A stretch of DNA of 64,000 nucleotides, from assembly GCF_900187125.1 (NCBI RefSeq), contig NZ_LT906468.1:1674001-1738000 (forward strand), in the 5' to 3' direction. Below are positions 41,784 through 51,214 of this stretch, in pieces; the first letter of the stretch is position 1, and every line of letters starts with the position of its first letter. The DNA comes from Sphingobacterium mizutaii (lineage in GTDB: Bacteria; Bacteroidota; Bacteroidia; Sphingobacteriales; Sphingobacteriaceae). The notes beneath the pieces are model-generated. The model saw only the letters and a program-made list of their open reading frames with translations. It searched no databases and had not been told where the DNA came from. The position numbers and the translations under genes are program-made.

Positions 41784-43703
41784 ATGCCTCAACCAGTTGA
41801 AGTACACTCCTTATTGTCCGAATTTGATGTTTTTTTATTCAAATCTGGACGGCATTATAAGCTTTATGAGAAATTTGGTTCTCATGAGATTCTAATTAAC
41901 GGGGTCAAGGGAGTATATTTTGCGGTGTGGGCACCAAACGCCCAAACAGTTTCTGTAGTCGGGAATTTTAATGGATGGAATCCACATTCGCATCAATTAC
42001 ATGTACGATGGGACAGTTCTGGGATTTGGGAAGGTTTTATTCCTGGATTGGAAAATGGGGAAGTTTATAAATATCATATCCATTCCAATACAGGTGAACA
42101 TCTAGAGAAATCAGATCCGTTTGCCCTACATGCCGAGATTCCACCCAAGACAGCTTCTATTGTTGCGACGACTTGGTATGATTGGAGCGATTCGGAATGG
42201 ATGTTCAATAGAAGGGAACATAATGCACTGGACAGACCGATGTCGGTCTATGAAATGCACCTGGGATCTTGGTTGCGCGACCCGAAGGATCCCGACCGTT
42301 TCTTGAGCTATACGGAAATTGCAGAACAACTGATCCCTTATATCCAGGAAACCGGATTTACCCATGTGGAGTTTATGCCGATCATGGAGCATCCATATTA
42401 TCCTTCTTGGGGCTATCAGATTACGGGTTATTATGCGGCGAGCTCCCGATTTGGAGGACCCCAGGACTTGATGAAATTGATCGAGCTGTTGCATGAAAGC
42501 CATATTGGCGTTATTTTGGATTGGGTACCATCCCATTTTCCGGGGGATGCGCATGGACTTTATAATTTTGATGGAACCCATCTCTATGAACATGCAGATC
42601 CACGAAAGGGATTCCACCCTGATTGGCAATCCTATATTTTCAATTATGGCAGGAATGAGGTGAAATCATTTTTGATCAGTAATGCCTTTTTCTGGTTGGA
42701 CCGCTATCATGTTGATGGACTTCGTGTCGATGCGGTTGCCTCCATGCTTTATTTGGACTATTCCAGGAAAGCTGGCGAATGGGAGCCGAATGAACTGGGC
42801 GGGAATGAGAACTTGGAAGCCGTTGCTTTCTTGAAGGAATTCAATGAAGCGATCTCTAAATACTATCCCAATGTGCAGACCATTGCCGAGGAGTCTACTT
42901 CTTGGACAGGGGTAAGCCGCGCTACATTTAATGGTGGATTGGGTTTTGGGATGAAATGGATGATGGGCTGGATGCACGATACTTTAGCTTATTTTAAGGA
43001 AGATCCTATCAATCGCTCATACCATCATGATAAGCTGACATTTGCTACCGTATACGGATTTACGGAGAACTTTATGCTGCCTTTATCCCATGATGAGGTG
43101 GTGTATGGCAAACAGTCCTTGGTCTATAAGATGCCGGGGGATGAATGGCAGAAGTTTGCCAACCTGAGGGCCTTATACCTATATATGTTTACATTCATCG
43201 GAACGAAATTGCTCTTTATGGGTGGTGAGTTTGGACAAACTGCAGAGTGGAATGTCAATCAATCTTTGGATTGGCACCTGATGCAATATAAGCCGCATTC
43301 CAGCTTGAAGGATTTCGTAGCGAAATTAAATGAGATCTATAAAAAGTATCCGGCACTCTATGAGAAAGCCTTCAGTCCGGAAGGTTTCTTCTGGATAGAA
43401 TTAGGCGAACGGGACCAAAGTGTCTTTGCTTATTGCAGGCGCGGCCATGATATGGTAAACGACCTAGTAGTGGTCCTCAACCTAACACCGGTTGTCAGGA
43501 GGAAATTCAAGTTGGGGGTTCCACATCCGGGTAAATGGGAGTTGGTTTTGAATTCAGATGATCAGGCCTATAATGGTAGTGGGGTATCGGTTAAAAAAGA
43601 ATTGATTACAGAAAATGAACCCTGGATGGGACAGGAGCAGGCCATTGTGGTGGATCTGCCACCATTGAGCGGTTTGGTATTTAAAAGAAAATTCGGCAAA
43701 TGA
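41784..43703 (+). CDS. glgB: 1,4-alpha-glucan branching enzyme
   Basis: A 639-residue GH13 enzyme that makes alpha-1,6 branches in glycogen. Domains: CBM48 (about 25-115, with GVYFAVWAPNAQTVSVVGNF near 39-58), a catalytic barrel with YEMHLGSWLR, GVILDWVPSHFPGDAHGLYN, VDGLRVDAVASML (nucleophile D316), TIAEESTSW near 366-374 and PLSHDEVVYGKQSL, and a C-terminal beta domain. The length fits. It overlaps glgA by four bases (ATGA), which indicates translational coupling. Confidence 0.95.
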   Translation: MPQPVEVHSLLSEFDVFLFKSGRHYKLYEKFGSHEILINGVKGVYFAVWAPNAQTVSVVGNFNGWNPHSHQLHVRWDSSGIWEGFIPGLENGEVYKYHIHSNTGEHLEKSDPFALHAEIPPKTASIVATTWYDWSDSEWMFNRREHNALDRPMSVYEMHLGSWLRDPKDPDRFLSYTEIAEQLIPYIQETGFTHVEFMPIMEHPYYPSWGYQITGYYAASSRFGGPQDLMKLIELLHESHIGVILDWVPSHFPGDAHGLYNFDGTHLYEHADPRKGFHPDWQSYIFNYGRNEVKSFLISNAFFWLDRYHVDGLRVDAVASMLYLDYSRKAGEWEPNELGGNENLEAVAFLKEFNEAISKYYPNVQTIAEESTSWTGVSRATFNGGLGFGMKWMMGWMHDTLAYFKEDPINRSYHHDKLTFATVYGFTENFMLPLSHDEVVYGKQSLVYKMPGDEWQKFANLRALYLYMFTFIGTKLLFMGGEFGQTAEWNVNQSLDWHLMQYKPHSSLKDFVAKLNEIYKKYPALYEKAFSPEGFFWIELGERDQSVFAYCRRGHDMVNDLVVVLNLTPVVRRKFKLGVPHPGKWELVLNSDDQAYNGSGVSVKKELITENEPWMGQEQAIVVDLPPLSGLVFKRKFGK

Positions 43704-45115
43704 AAGTCATACATTTAAGTGTAGAATGTTTTCCTGTAGCCAAAGTCGGAGGACTGGCTGATGTGGTTGGTGCCTTGCCTAAATACCAAAGGGAATTAGG
43801 TATAGATGCATCAGTGATCATGCCTTATTTCAACAGGAAGTTTGTTCAAGATCATGAATTTGATGTTGTCGCAAAAGGAGAGTTCCAACAAGGTTCAAGC
43901 TTATTGGCCTATGAAATATTGAAGGAGAAAACGGATGAACTGGGTTTTCCCTTGTATTTGTTGAAGATCCCTAATCTACTGGATCGGGAAGAGATCTATT
44001 GCTATCAAGATGAAGCAGATCAATGGATAGCATTCCAGCATGCTGTCCTCCATTACCTGAAATATAATGATATCCATCCAGATGTCTTGCATTGCCATGA
44101 CCATCATGTTGGGTTGGTTCCATTCTTAACGAAATGGAGCAATGAATTCAATGTTTTCAAAAATGTGAAGACCGTCGTTACGGTCCATAATGGACAATAT
44201 CAAGGTTGGATGTCCTGGAGCAAAGGGATTATCCTTCCATCATTCGATACTTGGAAGTGGGGGCTGTTGGATTGGGATGGCCTGATCAACCCACTGGCCA
44301 CAGCCATCAAATGCTGTGATGCCTATACCACCGTTTCAGAAGGCTACCTAAAAGAGCTATTTGTTGAAGCCAATGGATTGCAGCATCTGTTTTCAGATGA
44401 ACGCTCCAAGGCTGTAGGGATTGTAAATGGAATTGATACTTCCTATTGGGATCCTGAAATTGATGCATTAATCGATCATCAATATTCGATGATGACCGTG
44501 AATCAGGGAAAAGCAGAAAACAAAATGGCCTTTTGCAAGGAGTTTGGATTAGATCCAAGCAAGCCTTTGTTGAGCTATATCGGCCGATTTGCGACCGAAA
44601 AAGGAGCAGATATTTTGCCTGAATTAATTCAGAATCTTTTGAAGAAAAACTCAGGTAAATTAAGTATATTTATACTAGGCTCTGGTGATTCGGGCATTCA
44701 ACAATCAATAGAGGCTATCACGCCTAACTATAAGAGTGATTTAGCAGTATTCTTTGGCTATAATGAGCAATTAGCTCACCGAGTTTATGCGGCTTCAGAC
44801 CTATTGATTATGCCTTCGCGTGTAGAGCCCTGTGGATTGAACCAACTGTATGCATTGAAATATGGGACTATTCCTGTCGTACGCAAGATAGGGGGTCTAA
44901 GAGATACTGTAAAGGATGTTGAAGAGGGGGGCTATGGCTTTCTCTTCAATGATGTGGAAGCTGAAGAAGCTGCTGAGACCGTGAAAAGAGCAATCAAATA
45001 TTTGAGTTATGCTGATAACTTGACCAAAACAAGGGACGCTGCGATGGTATTGGATTATTCTTGGAACAAATCGGCAAAAAAATATATAGAGTTATATAAC
45101 CAATTACTTAAATGA
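43700..45115 (+). CDS. glgA: Glycogen synthase (ADP-glucose dependent, GT5)
   Basis: A 471-residue enzyme that extends alpha-1,4-glucan from ADP-glucose. It has AKVGGLADVVGALPKYQREL at 14-33 (KxGGL ADP-glucose site), HCHDHHVGLVPFLTKWS near 132-148, VTVHNGQYQGWM near 161-172, GIVNGIDTSYWDPE near 239-252, and RVEPCGLNQLYALKYGTIPV then VRKIGGLRDTV in the C-terminal half. The length and motif order are standard. It is between glgB (four-base overlap) and glgC (one-base gap), so the operon is tightly coupled. Confidence 0.95.
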   Translation: MKVIHLSVECFPVAKVGGLADVVGALPKYQRELGIDASVIMPYFNRKFVQDHEFDVVAKGEFQQGSSLLAYEILKEKTDELGFPLYLLKIPNLLDREEIYCYQDEADQWIAFQHAVLHYLKYNDIHPDVLHCHDHHVGLVPFLTKWSNEFNVFKNVKTVVTVHNGQYQGWMSWSKGIILPSFDTWKWGLLDWDGLINPLATAIKCCDAYTTVSEGYLKELFVEANGLQHLFSDERSKAVGIVNGIDTSYWDPEIDALIDHQYSMMTVNQGKAENKMAFCKEFGLDPSKPLLSYIGRFATEKGADILPELIQNLLKKNSGKLSIFILGSGDSGIQQSIEAITPNYKSDLAVFFGYNEQLAHRVYAASDLLIMPSRVEPCGLNQLYALKYGTIPVVRKIGGLRDTVKDVEEGGYGFLFNDVEAEEAAETVKRAIKYLSYADNLTKTRDAAMVLDYSWNKSAKKYIELYNQLLK

Positions 45116-45116
45116 T

Positions 45117-46388
45117 ATGTCGCATAAAGTTGTTTCTATAGTACTAGGTGGGGGTCGAGGAACCCGCTTATTTCCGTTGACAGACCAACGTTCGAAACCA
45201 GCAGTTCCTATTGCAGGAAAATACAGATTGGTTGATATCCCAATTTCAAATTGTCTTAATTCTGGCTACAATAAGATTTATGTACTGACGCAATACAACT
45301 CGGCTTCATTGAACAAGCATATCAAGAACTCCTACAACTTCAGTATTTTCAGTAAGGGTTTTGTGGATATTTTGGCTGCGGAACAGACTAATGAAGGTGA
45401 TCGCTGGTTTGAAGGTACTGCGGATGCGGTAAGAAGGACCCAAAAGAATTTGGTGAATGTGGACTATGATTATGTGCTGATCCTGTCTGGGGACCAACTC
45501 TATCAAATGGACTATTCAGCGATGGTCGATTTCCATGTCAAAAATGGTGGTGAAATTACCATTGGAACCATTCCAGTGACGGCTAAGGAAGCACCTGGCT
45601 TCGGAATCCTGAAATCGGATGAGAATAATAAAGTGATTTCCTTTATTGAGAAACCTACTAAAGATTTATTGGACGATTGGACTTCTGAAGTACCGGAAGA
45701 CCTGGAGAAACAAGGTAGAAACTATCTGGCTTCCATGGGGATCTATGTGTTTTCGAAAGGCGTAATGTCAAGGATGCTGGAAGAAAACAATGGGATGGAC
45801 TTTGGAAAGGAGATTATTCCAGATGCTATCGAAACTTCCAATGTATTGAGCTATCCTTTTGATAGTTATTGGACTGATATCGGTACAATTCCATCTTTCT
45901 TTGAAGCCAATATCGGGCTGACCGATGATATTCCGGAATTCAACCTTTTTGGCGAAACGGTCTATACCCGTGCGCGTATGTTGCCTCCTTCTAAAGTTTC
46001 TGGAACGACGCTGAACAATGCCATTATTGCGGATGGATGTATTATCCTAGCGGAAAAGATTCAACGTTCTGTTATTGGGATCCGCTCTAGGATAGGGGAA
46101 GGCACTGTGATAAAGATGACCTATATGATGGGTTCTGATTATTATGAGGAATTAAATGAGGTCGTTCAATTGACTTCTTCCCAAGCTCCTCCTCCAATCG
46201 GGGTGGGCGAACGCTGTTATATCGAGAATGCCATCTTGGATAAAAATTGTAGGATTGGAAATGATGTGCGCATTAAAGGTGGAAAACAATTGAAAGACGG
46301 AGATTATCCAGAATATACAATCTGTGAGGGTATCATTGTGATCAAGAAAAACGCTGTGATCCAACACGGAAGGACCATAGGGTTCTAG
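45117..46388 (+). CDS. glgC: Glucose-1-phosphate adenylyltransferase
   Basis: A 423-residue enzyme that makes ADP-glucose, the substrate of GlgA. N-terminal SIVLGGGRGTRLFPLTDQRS near 7-26 (nucleotide site), SKPAVPIAGKYRLVDIPISN near 26-45, WFEGTADAVRRTQ near 99-111, ILSGDQLYQMDY near 124-135, and FIEKPTKDLL near 179-188. A left-handed beta helix forms the C-terminal part (NNAIIADGCIILAEKIQRSV). It is the last gene of the GH31-glgB-glgA-glgC operon, closed by the terminator at 46401-46443. Confidence 0.95.
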   Translation: MSHKVVSIVLGGGRGTRLFPLTDQRSKPAVPIAGKYRLVDIPISNCLNSGYNKIYVLTQYNSASLNKHIKNSYNFSIFSKGFVDILAAEQTNEGDRWFEGTADAVRRTQKNLVNVDYDYVLILSGDQLYQMDYSAMVDFHVKNGGEITIGTIPVTAKEAPGFGILKSDENNKVISFIEKPTKDLLDDWTSEVPEDLEKQGRNYLASMGIYVFSKGVMSRMLEENNGMDFGKEIIPDAIETSNVLSYPFDSYWTDIGTIPSFFEANIGLTDDIPEFNLFGETVYTRARMLPPSKVSGTTLNNAIIADGCIILAEKIQRSVIGIRSRIGEGTVIKMTYMMGSDYYEELNEVVQLTSSQAPPPIGVGERCYIENAILDKNCRIGNDVRIKGGKQLKDGDYPEYTICEGIIVIKKNAVIQHGRTIGF

Positions 46389-46400
46389 ATAAAGAGTATT

Positions 46401-46443
46401 AAAAAAGGGAAAGGCTATCCATTTGGATAGCCTTTCCCTTTTT
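46401..46443 (+). terminator. Strong intrinsic terminator of the glycogen operon
   Basis: A 20-base stem, AAAAGGGAAAGGCTATCCA with its perfect reverse complement, a TT loop and T6. The convergent small gene at 46454 ends 11 bases away, so it probably serves both strands. Confidence 0.9.
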
Positions 46444-46453
46444 AATGTTTTTA

Positions 46454-46651
46454 TTATTGGCCTTTTAAAACCAATTCATAGATAAAGTAGATGATAGCCA
46501 AAACAATAATTGCAATAATAATTGTTCTCTTAAGGTTATTCGCCGCAGGCTGATCATCCTTCTCTTTAACGACCGTTTCAGGGACCTTGTTTGGGTCTAC
46601 ATCTTCGGCATTATTGATTTTGTTTCCATGCTCATCTTCTTTTTCTTCCAT
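46454..46651 (-). CDS. Small membrane-anchored acidic protein
   Basis: A 65-residue protein with a charged, disordered N terminus (MEEKEDEHGNKINNAEDVDP) and one C-terminal helix (TIIIAIIVLAIIYFIYELVL) that anchors it as a tail-anchored inner-membrane protein. No family is recognised. It is isolated between the convergent glgC terminator and the response regulator gene. Confidence 0.6.
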   Translation of the reverse strand: MEEKEDEHGNKINNAEDVDPNKVPETVVKEKDDQPAANNLKRTIIIAIIVLAIIYFIYELVLKGQ

Positions 46652-46715
46652 CTTGATTCTCTATTAGTTTACTAATCATAAACAAATAAGAGAGCAAATG
46701 GTTTGAAAAGGCTTT

Positions 46716-47354
46716 CTAATCAACAGATTCGCGTATTAAGCCGTAATCTAAGGCCATTTTTATTGCTGAACTCAAGTTGCTGGTCTTGAATTTTTCAATC
46801 AAGTTCTTGCGATGGCTCTCGACGGTATGCGGACTGATAAATAGCTTTTCGGCAATTTGTGATGTGGTTAAACCCTGTGCAGCCTCAGCCAATATTTCCT
46901 TCTCTCTACGGGTTAGTTTAGGCACGCTTTTCAACTCCGTGCTATTTTTCTTGTCGATGATCAGTTTAGTCTGTTTGCACAGGAATTTCTTTCCAAAAAG
47001 GATTTCTTGGATACCTAGCTTAATCTCATCTATGGAAGCATTCTTTTGGATATAGCCATGCGCCCCTTCTTGAAAAGCACTGTTGATGACCGCAAATTCA
47101 TTATGGACACTGAGCATAATGATCTTCAGGTCCTTGTGTTTTTTTAACAAGGGTTTGATCAATTCCAATCCATTGGCATCAGAAAGATTGATATCCAAAA
47201 GTAGGACATCTATCGTAGTTTCTTCCAATGCTTTGATCAAGATTTGAGCATTAGGATAGCAACCAATGATGTTTAAATCTGGTTCTTGGGCTAGGATATT
47301 TTTCAAGCCTTCCGATAGTAGAGGATGGTCGTCAGTGATTGCGATATTTATCAT
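46716..47354 (-). CDS. NarL/LuxR-type response regulator
   Basis: A 212-residue protein. The receiver domain has the acidic pair D8-D9 and phosphoacceptor D54 in VLLLDINLSDANG; a lysine is at K103 in IQKNASID. The C-terminal LuxR HTH (about 145-205) reads LTRREKEILAEAAQGLTTSQ then IAEKLFISPHTVESHRKNLI. It overlaps the sensor kinase gene by four bases (ATGA-like) and is its partner. DNA target is unknown. It is read after the kinase on the minus strand. Confidence 0.92.
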   Translation of the reverse strand: MINIAITDDHPLLSEGLKNILAQEPDLNIIGCYPNAQILIKALEETTIDVLLLDINLSDANGLELIKPLLKKHKDLKIIMLSVHNEFAVINSAFQEGAHGYIQKNASIDEIKLGIQEILFGKKFLCKQTKLIIDKKNSTELKSVPKLTRREKEILAEAAQGLTTSQIAEKLFISPHTVESHRKNLIEKFKTSNLSSAIKMALDYGLIRESVD

Positions 47355-49609
47355 ATTTGTTTGGTTTTTGGGATATTGATTTCAAAGCTACTACCTTGTC
47401 CAATATCAGATTGTACATTTAATGTACCCTTTAGGAATTCTACTCTTGATCGTATATTCTGCAAACCTGCAGATTTGTTGCTGTGATTGCTGCTGTCAAA
47501 TCCTTTTCCGTCATCTTCCACCGTGATATGGTATTCGGAGTCTTCTTCCACTAGTTGTATAATGATTTGGGAAGGTTCGGCATGTTTTATGGCGTTATTG
47601 ACCAGTTCTTGGATAATCCTATAGATCACCAATTGTTGGTCGAGATTCATGCTGTTATTGAAATGCAGGAACTGCACATCGATCTCTAGATTGTCATGGC
47701 ACATTCTGGAGGCATAGTCATTCAGGGCCTCCTGCAGACCGAACTTCTGTAGAAGATCGGGCGTTAGGTTGTGGGCAACGCGACGGAGCTCATCCACTGC
47801 CATATCCAATTGGGTAATCCCCTTTTGCATCTTTTCTTGGATCTCAACGGAGGTTTGATCGTTCAGATGGGATAATTGTAATTTGGTGCCGGAAAGCAAC
47901 CCTCCCAAGCCATCATGCAGGTCGCGGGCAATCCTAGCACGTTCCTGTTCCTGTCCATCAAGTAGGGCTGTAAGCATGGAAATCTTGGCATTTTGCCTTT
48001 CTTGTTCGATAGCTAGGTTATGGAAGTTTTCCCTTTGTTTCATGTGCTTCAGACGCTGCGTATAGGCATAGAATAAAACAGCCAATAGGGTGAGTGCAGC
48101 TATCATCAAAGCGATATAATAGGTGTTGATCTTATCTTTTAAGCTGATTTCCTGTTGATAGTTGCTGATTTCCTGTGCTCTATTTTTGGCTTCCAACTTA
48201 GACATCTGGATTTCCTGAAATTGTTTCTCTGCAGTCAATTTAGATACTTCCAATTCTTTGGATTGGTTGTCTTGGATCAGGCGCATGTTTTCCAATTCCT
48301 GCTTCTGCTGGATTCCCAATGCGGCCATCAATTGGATCTGTTGTTCTTTCTTTTCTGCCTCAACCTGCAAAAGGGCTAGTTCTTGGTCCTGTTTTCCTTT
48401 TTCGTATTGGGCTTCAAGGCGCTTGCCTATTCCCAGCTTTTCCTGGTCATAGACATTGGTAAAGAGGGTCGTGTATTCTTTATAGTAATTAATGGCTTCT
48501 TGGTAATTTCCCTCTTGCTCACTGATATGGGAAAGGGTATTATAGATGCTCATGAGAATCTGTTGGTCCTGAACCTGGGATTTATTGATTTCAACCAAGG
48601 AGGAAAGCAAATGTTCTTTGGCTTTTTTGGTGTCTCCTTTTAGTAATTCCAATTCAGATAAAATCCCATAAGCCGAAGCGACCAAGTTATACTGCTTGGA
48701 TTCTAAGCCCTTCGTTTTCGCCAGTTCAGCATATTGCGTGGCTTTATCTCGGTATTCTTCAGGATAGAACTTGAAATAAAGATGCGATAGGTTATTGGCT
48801 ACAAAAGCTAAGTTTGATGGGATCGGTATCTCATTTTGCTTTTCCAAATAGGTGTTCAATGCCTTGAGGTAATATTGCTCTGCTGAATTTCTATACGCTA
48901 GGTTCGCTTGGTCTTCTAAATATTTCTGTTCATACATATAGCCCAAGGACATGTAAGAATCAAAGATGGTCAAGGGGTCTTTCTGTTTCAGTGCAATATT
49001 TAGCGCTAATTTGCTGTATTTTTCCTGCAAGTCAAATTCATTCCAGTTCGCATAGATGGATGTCAGTTCTTTATAGACATTCGCTTTTCGATTGAATAGG
49101 GTGGATGATTGCTTGGCTTGATCGTAATAACTTAGTGCAATCAAGAATTGCTTGACAGCCTCTACCTCTTGTTGCTGTCGCGCCAATATCCATCCATAGC
49201 CATAGTAGACATATCCTTTGGTTTCAATGTCCTTGCTGCGGTCTGCCAAGGACTTGGCCTTCAAGATGCTCTGTCGAGAATTGCTGGTTTCTTCAATGAT
49301 CAATTGATTGATGGCGAGAATGGTATACAGATATGCAGAATATCGGCCATCACTTAATTTGCTGGCTATGGCGATGTCCTTTTTGAGTAATTTAAAGGCT
49401 TCAGCCTCTTGTTGATTGAAAAAGAGGGCTTGTGCCAATTTCCCAGTGCTGAAGAATTTATTTGGATCATCAGGTTTGAACTGATCGTATTCCTGTTGCA
49501 ATTTGTTCAGGATGTCCTGAGCATTTGCCGAGTTGGGAAGGAGGGCAAGAATGCTATATAGAAAAACATAAAATATAGATAATAAGATTTTTCTGAAGTT
49601 AATGTTCAT
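47351..49609 (-). CDS. Sensor histidine kinase with N-terminal TPR repeats (HisKA_3 type)
   Basis: A 752-residue protein. A signal sequence (KILLSIFYVFLYSILALL) leads to a periplasmic region of several TPR repeats (about 60-400, e.g. QEGNYQEAINYYKEYTTLFT). A coiled coil (about 405-490, rich in Q/E/K) and one membrane helix (about 498-516) follow. The HisKA_3 dimerisation domain has RIARDLHDGLGGLLSGTKLQ with H565, and a HATPase domain has VNNAIKH, DDGKGF and GLQNIRSR. It is coupled to the LuxR-type regulator. The signal sensed by the TPR part is unknown. Confidence 0.93.
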   Translation of the reverse strand: MNINFRKILLSIFYVFLYSILALLPNSANAQDILNKLQQEYDQFKPDDPNKFFSTGKLAQALFFNQQEAEAFKLLKKDIAIASKLSDGRYSAYLYTILAINQLIIEETSNSRQSILKAKSLADRSKDIETKGYVYYGYGWILARQQQEVEAVKQFLIALSYYDQAKQSSTLFNRKANVYKELTSIYANWNEFDLQEKYSKLALNIALKQKDPLTIFDSYMSLGYMYEQKYLEDQANLAYRNSAEQYYLKALNTYLEKQNEIPIPSNLAFVANNLSHLYFKFYPEEYRDKATQYAELAKTKGLESKQYNLVASAYGILSELELLKGDTKKAKEHLLSSLVEINKSQVQDQQILMSIYNTLSHISEQEGNYQEAINYYKEYTTLFTNVYDQEKLGIGKRLEAQYEKGKQDQELALLQVEAEKKEQQIQLMAALGIQQKQELENMRLIQDNQSKELEVSKLTAEKQFQEIQMSKLEAKNRAQEISNYQQEISLKDKINTYYIALMIAALTLLAVLFYAYTQRLKHMKQRENFHNLAIEQERQNAKISMLTALLDGQEQERARIARDLHDGLGGLLSGTKLQLSHLNDQTSVEIQEKMQKGITQLDMAVDELRRVAHNLTPDLLQKFGLQEALNDYASRMCHDNLEIDVQFLHFNNSMNLDQQLVIYRIIQELVNNAIKHAEPSQIIIQLVEEDSEYHITVEDDGKGFDSSNHSNKSAGLQNIRSRVEFLKGTLNVQSDIGQGSSFEINIPKTKQI

Positions 49610-49686
49610 TCTCGCTTTATTGTGTGTGTTAACAAAAGTACATAAACAGAGCCTAATAATTGGGCTCTGTTTATGCTTTCATTAGA

Positions 49687-51084
49687 TTATTCAATCGTTA
49701 CTTTTTCACCTTTGCTATTGATAAAGTAAGCATCTCCATCATCGGAATCCATAACTGATGCTATTCCATCTTCGAAAGTAGTTGCGCTACTATACTTAAT
49801 AGGGATGATTAATTTTCCTTGATTATTAATATATCCGAATTTACCTGCCTTTTGAACAAGATGCAATGGGTCTTTTTCAGAAAGGGAGATCAAATCATAG
49901 CCGGGAGAGATTATCTTGTTCTGTTTGATATTGTACAAGACATATTGTTCTTTTACATTAGACACAAAAACCTCTGTATTGAATTCCAAGATGAGTTGAT
50001 GGGAGATAGGTACTACTACCTTACCCGATCTATCCAAGATTCCAGTATGTTCGCCGACAGTAGCCGTTAAATACCCATGGCTCATATGGCTCACCATGTC
50101 ATATTGTGCTTTAATAATAGGTTCGTCATTGGCTCCTAGGATACCGAATTTATCGTTTTCTGCATAGATATATTGTTGGTATTCTGGGTCATAAGCTAGA
50201 AAATCATATTTGAAAGGGATCTTGATATTACCATCCTTGTCCATTGCACCATATTTACTATCTGCATTGATGACCGTGCTTATCCCTCCATTGAAATAGT
50301 CAAAATATGCGTAAATAGCTTCGGTGATCGGATTATCATTTTCATCCTTTAAGCCCATTAAGTTCCCGGCTTCATCATGGTACAAAAAGCGGTCTTCGTC
50401 GACTTGAGGGTCATCGGAAATTGTGCTGTCTTCCTCCAAGTATTCACCCTCGTCATTATCAACTACCAGTTCAGAATAGTAACTAGGGATTTCAAATTCA
50501 CTATAACTTAGGCTTTCTTGAGTAAGCTTATATGCAATTAATCCAATTTCTCCGATTTTTAGCTCCATTACCGCTCCAGGTATTTCTTTTAGGAAGGCAA
50601 AATTATCCCAATAGAGTTTTGGAAGTTTTTCGGAATACCAGACTTCTATCTTGCTAAGCTCTTCGCCCTGAAGGTAAAATTCACCAGTCAAAATGGCTAA
50701 CTTACATGGAATTCCTGCTATTGTTTTAGTTTTTCCTGGGACGAATTCAATTTTTCCCTCTGATTCCACATCTTGCTTTCCTCCTTCCTTATCATTACCC
50801 TCATTGTAAATGTAATACTGTTCAGATTCAGGAAACAACAAGAAAGAGCGATCTGTCTTTTTGTTGATAATCTGCAATCTACTAGGTTGTTCATTGACAG
50901 ATACCTTAATAAAAGTGTCATTGAACCAAGCCCTAAAGTAATAGTTATCTGGATTGATATCCTGATTATTTAGCTTCCCAGCGGTAGTAGTTCGATAGTC
51001 GATTCTGTGAAGCTTTTGGTTTTGTGCTAGCAATGTTAGATGGCAAAAGCCAATAAATAAAAACGTGAATAATAGTTTTTTCAT
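49687..51084 (-). CDS. Exported WG-repeat protein with a GLPGLI-like N-terminal domain
   Basis: A 465-residue protein from the start chosen. The frame reaches an ATG at 51135, but the signal peptide MKKLLFTFLFIGFCHLTLLA begins at 51084. Residues 20-205 resemble the GLPGLI/DUF4412 outer-membrane type (QKLHRIDYRTTTAGKLNN, IAGIPCKLAILTGEFYLQG, KIEVWYSEKLPKLYWDNF). The C-terminal half holds four or five WG (KWG) repeats such as SKYGAMDKDGNIKIPFKYDF, DKFGILGANDEPIIKAQYD and GKFGYINNQGKLIIPIKYSS. WG repeats form surface beta structures; no enzymatic role is known. Monocistronic. Confidence 0.85.
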   Translation of the reverse strand: MKKLLFTFLFIGFCHLTLLAQNQKLHRIDYRTTTAGKLNNQDINPDNYYFRAWFNDTFIKVSVNEQPSRLQIINKKTDRSFLLFPESEQYYIYNEGNDKEGGKQDVESEGKIEFVPGKTKTIAGIPCKLAILTGEFYLQGEELSKIEVWYSEKLPKLYWDNFAFLKEIPGAVMELKIGEIGLIAYKLTQESLSYSEFEIPSYYSELVVDNDEGEYLEEDSTISDDPQVDEDRFLYHDEAGNLMGLKDENDNPITEAIYAYFDYFNGGISTVINADSKYGAMDKDGNIKIPFKYDFLAYDPEYQQYIYAENDKFGILGANDEPIIKAQYDMVSHMSHGYLTATVGEHTGILDRSGKVVVPISHQLILEFNTEVFVSNVKEQYVLYNIKQNKIISPGYDLISLSEKDPLHLVQKAGKFGYINNQGKLIIPIKYSSATTFEDGIASVMDSDDGDAYFINSKGEKVTIE

Positions 51085-51181
51085 TAATGATGATGTTATT
51101 CCACAAAAATGGGGAGAATGTGGCATAAAAACCATCCCTGATAACCGCTAATTTTGTTGTTAATCGTGATGCTGTTAAATG

Positions 51182-51208
51182 AAAAAGCCGCATTCCATGA
51201 AATGCGGT
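51182..51208 (-). terminator. Intrinsic terminator of the permease gene
   Basis: CCGCATT with AATGCGG around a six-base loop, followed on the minus strand by CTTTTTC. It lies a few bases after the permease stop at 51215. Confidence 0.8.
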
Positions 51209-51214
51209 TCTGTT

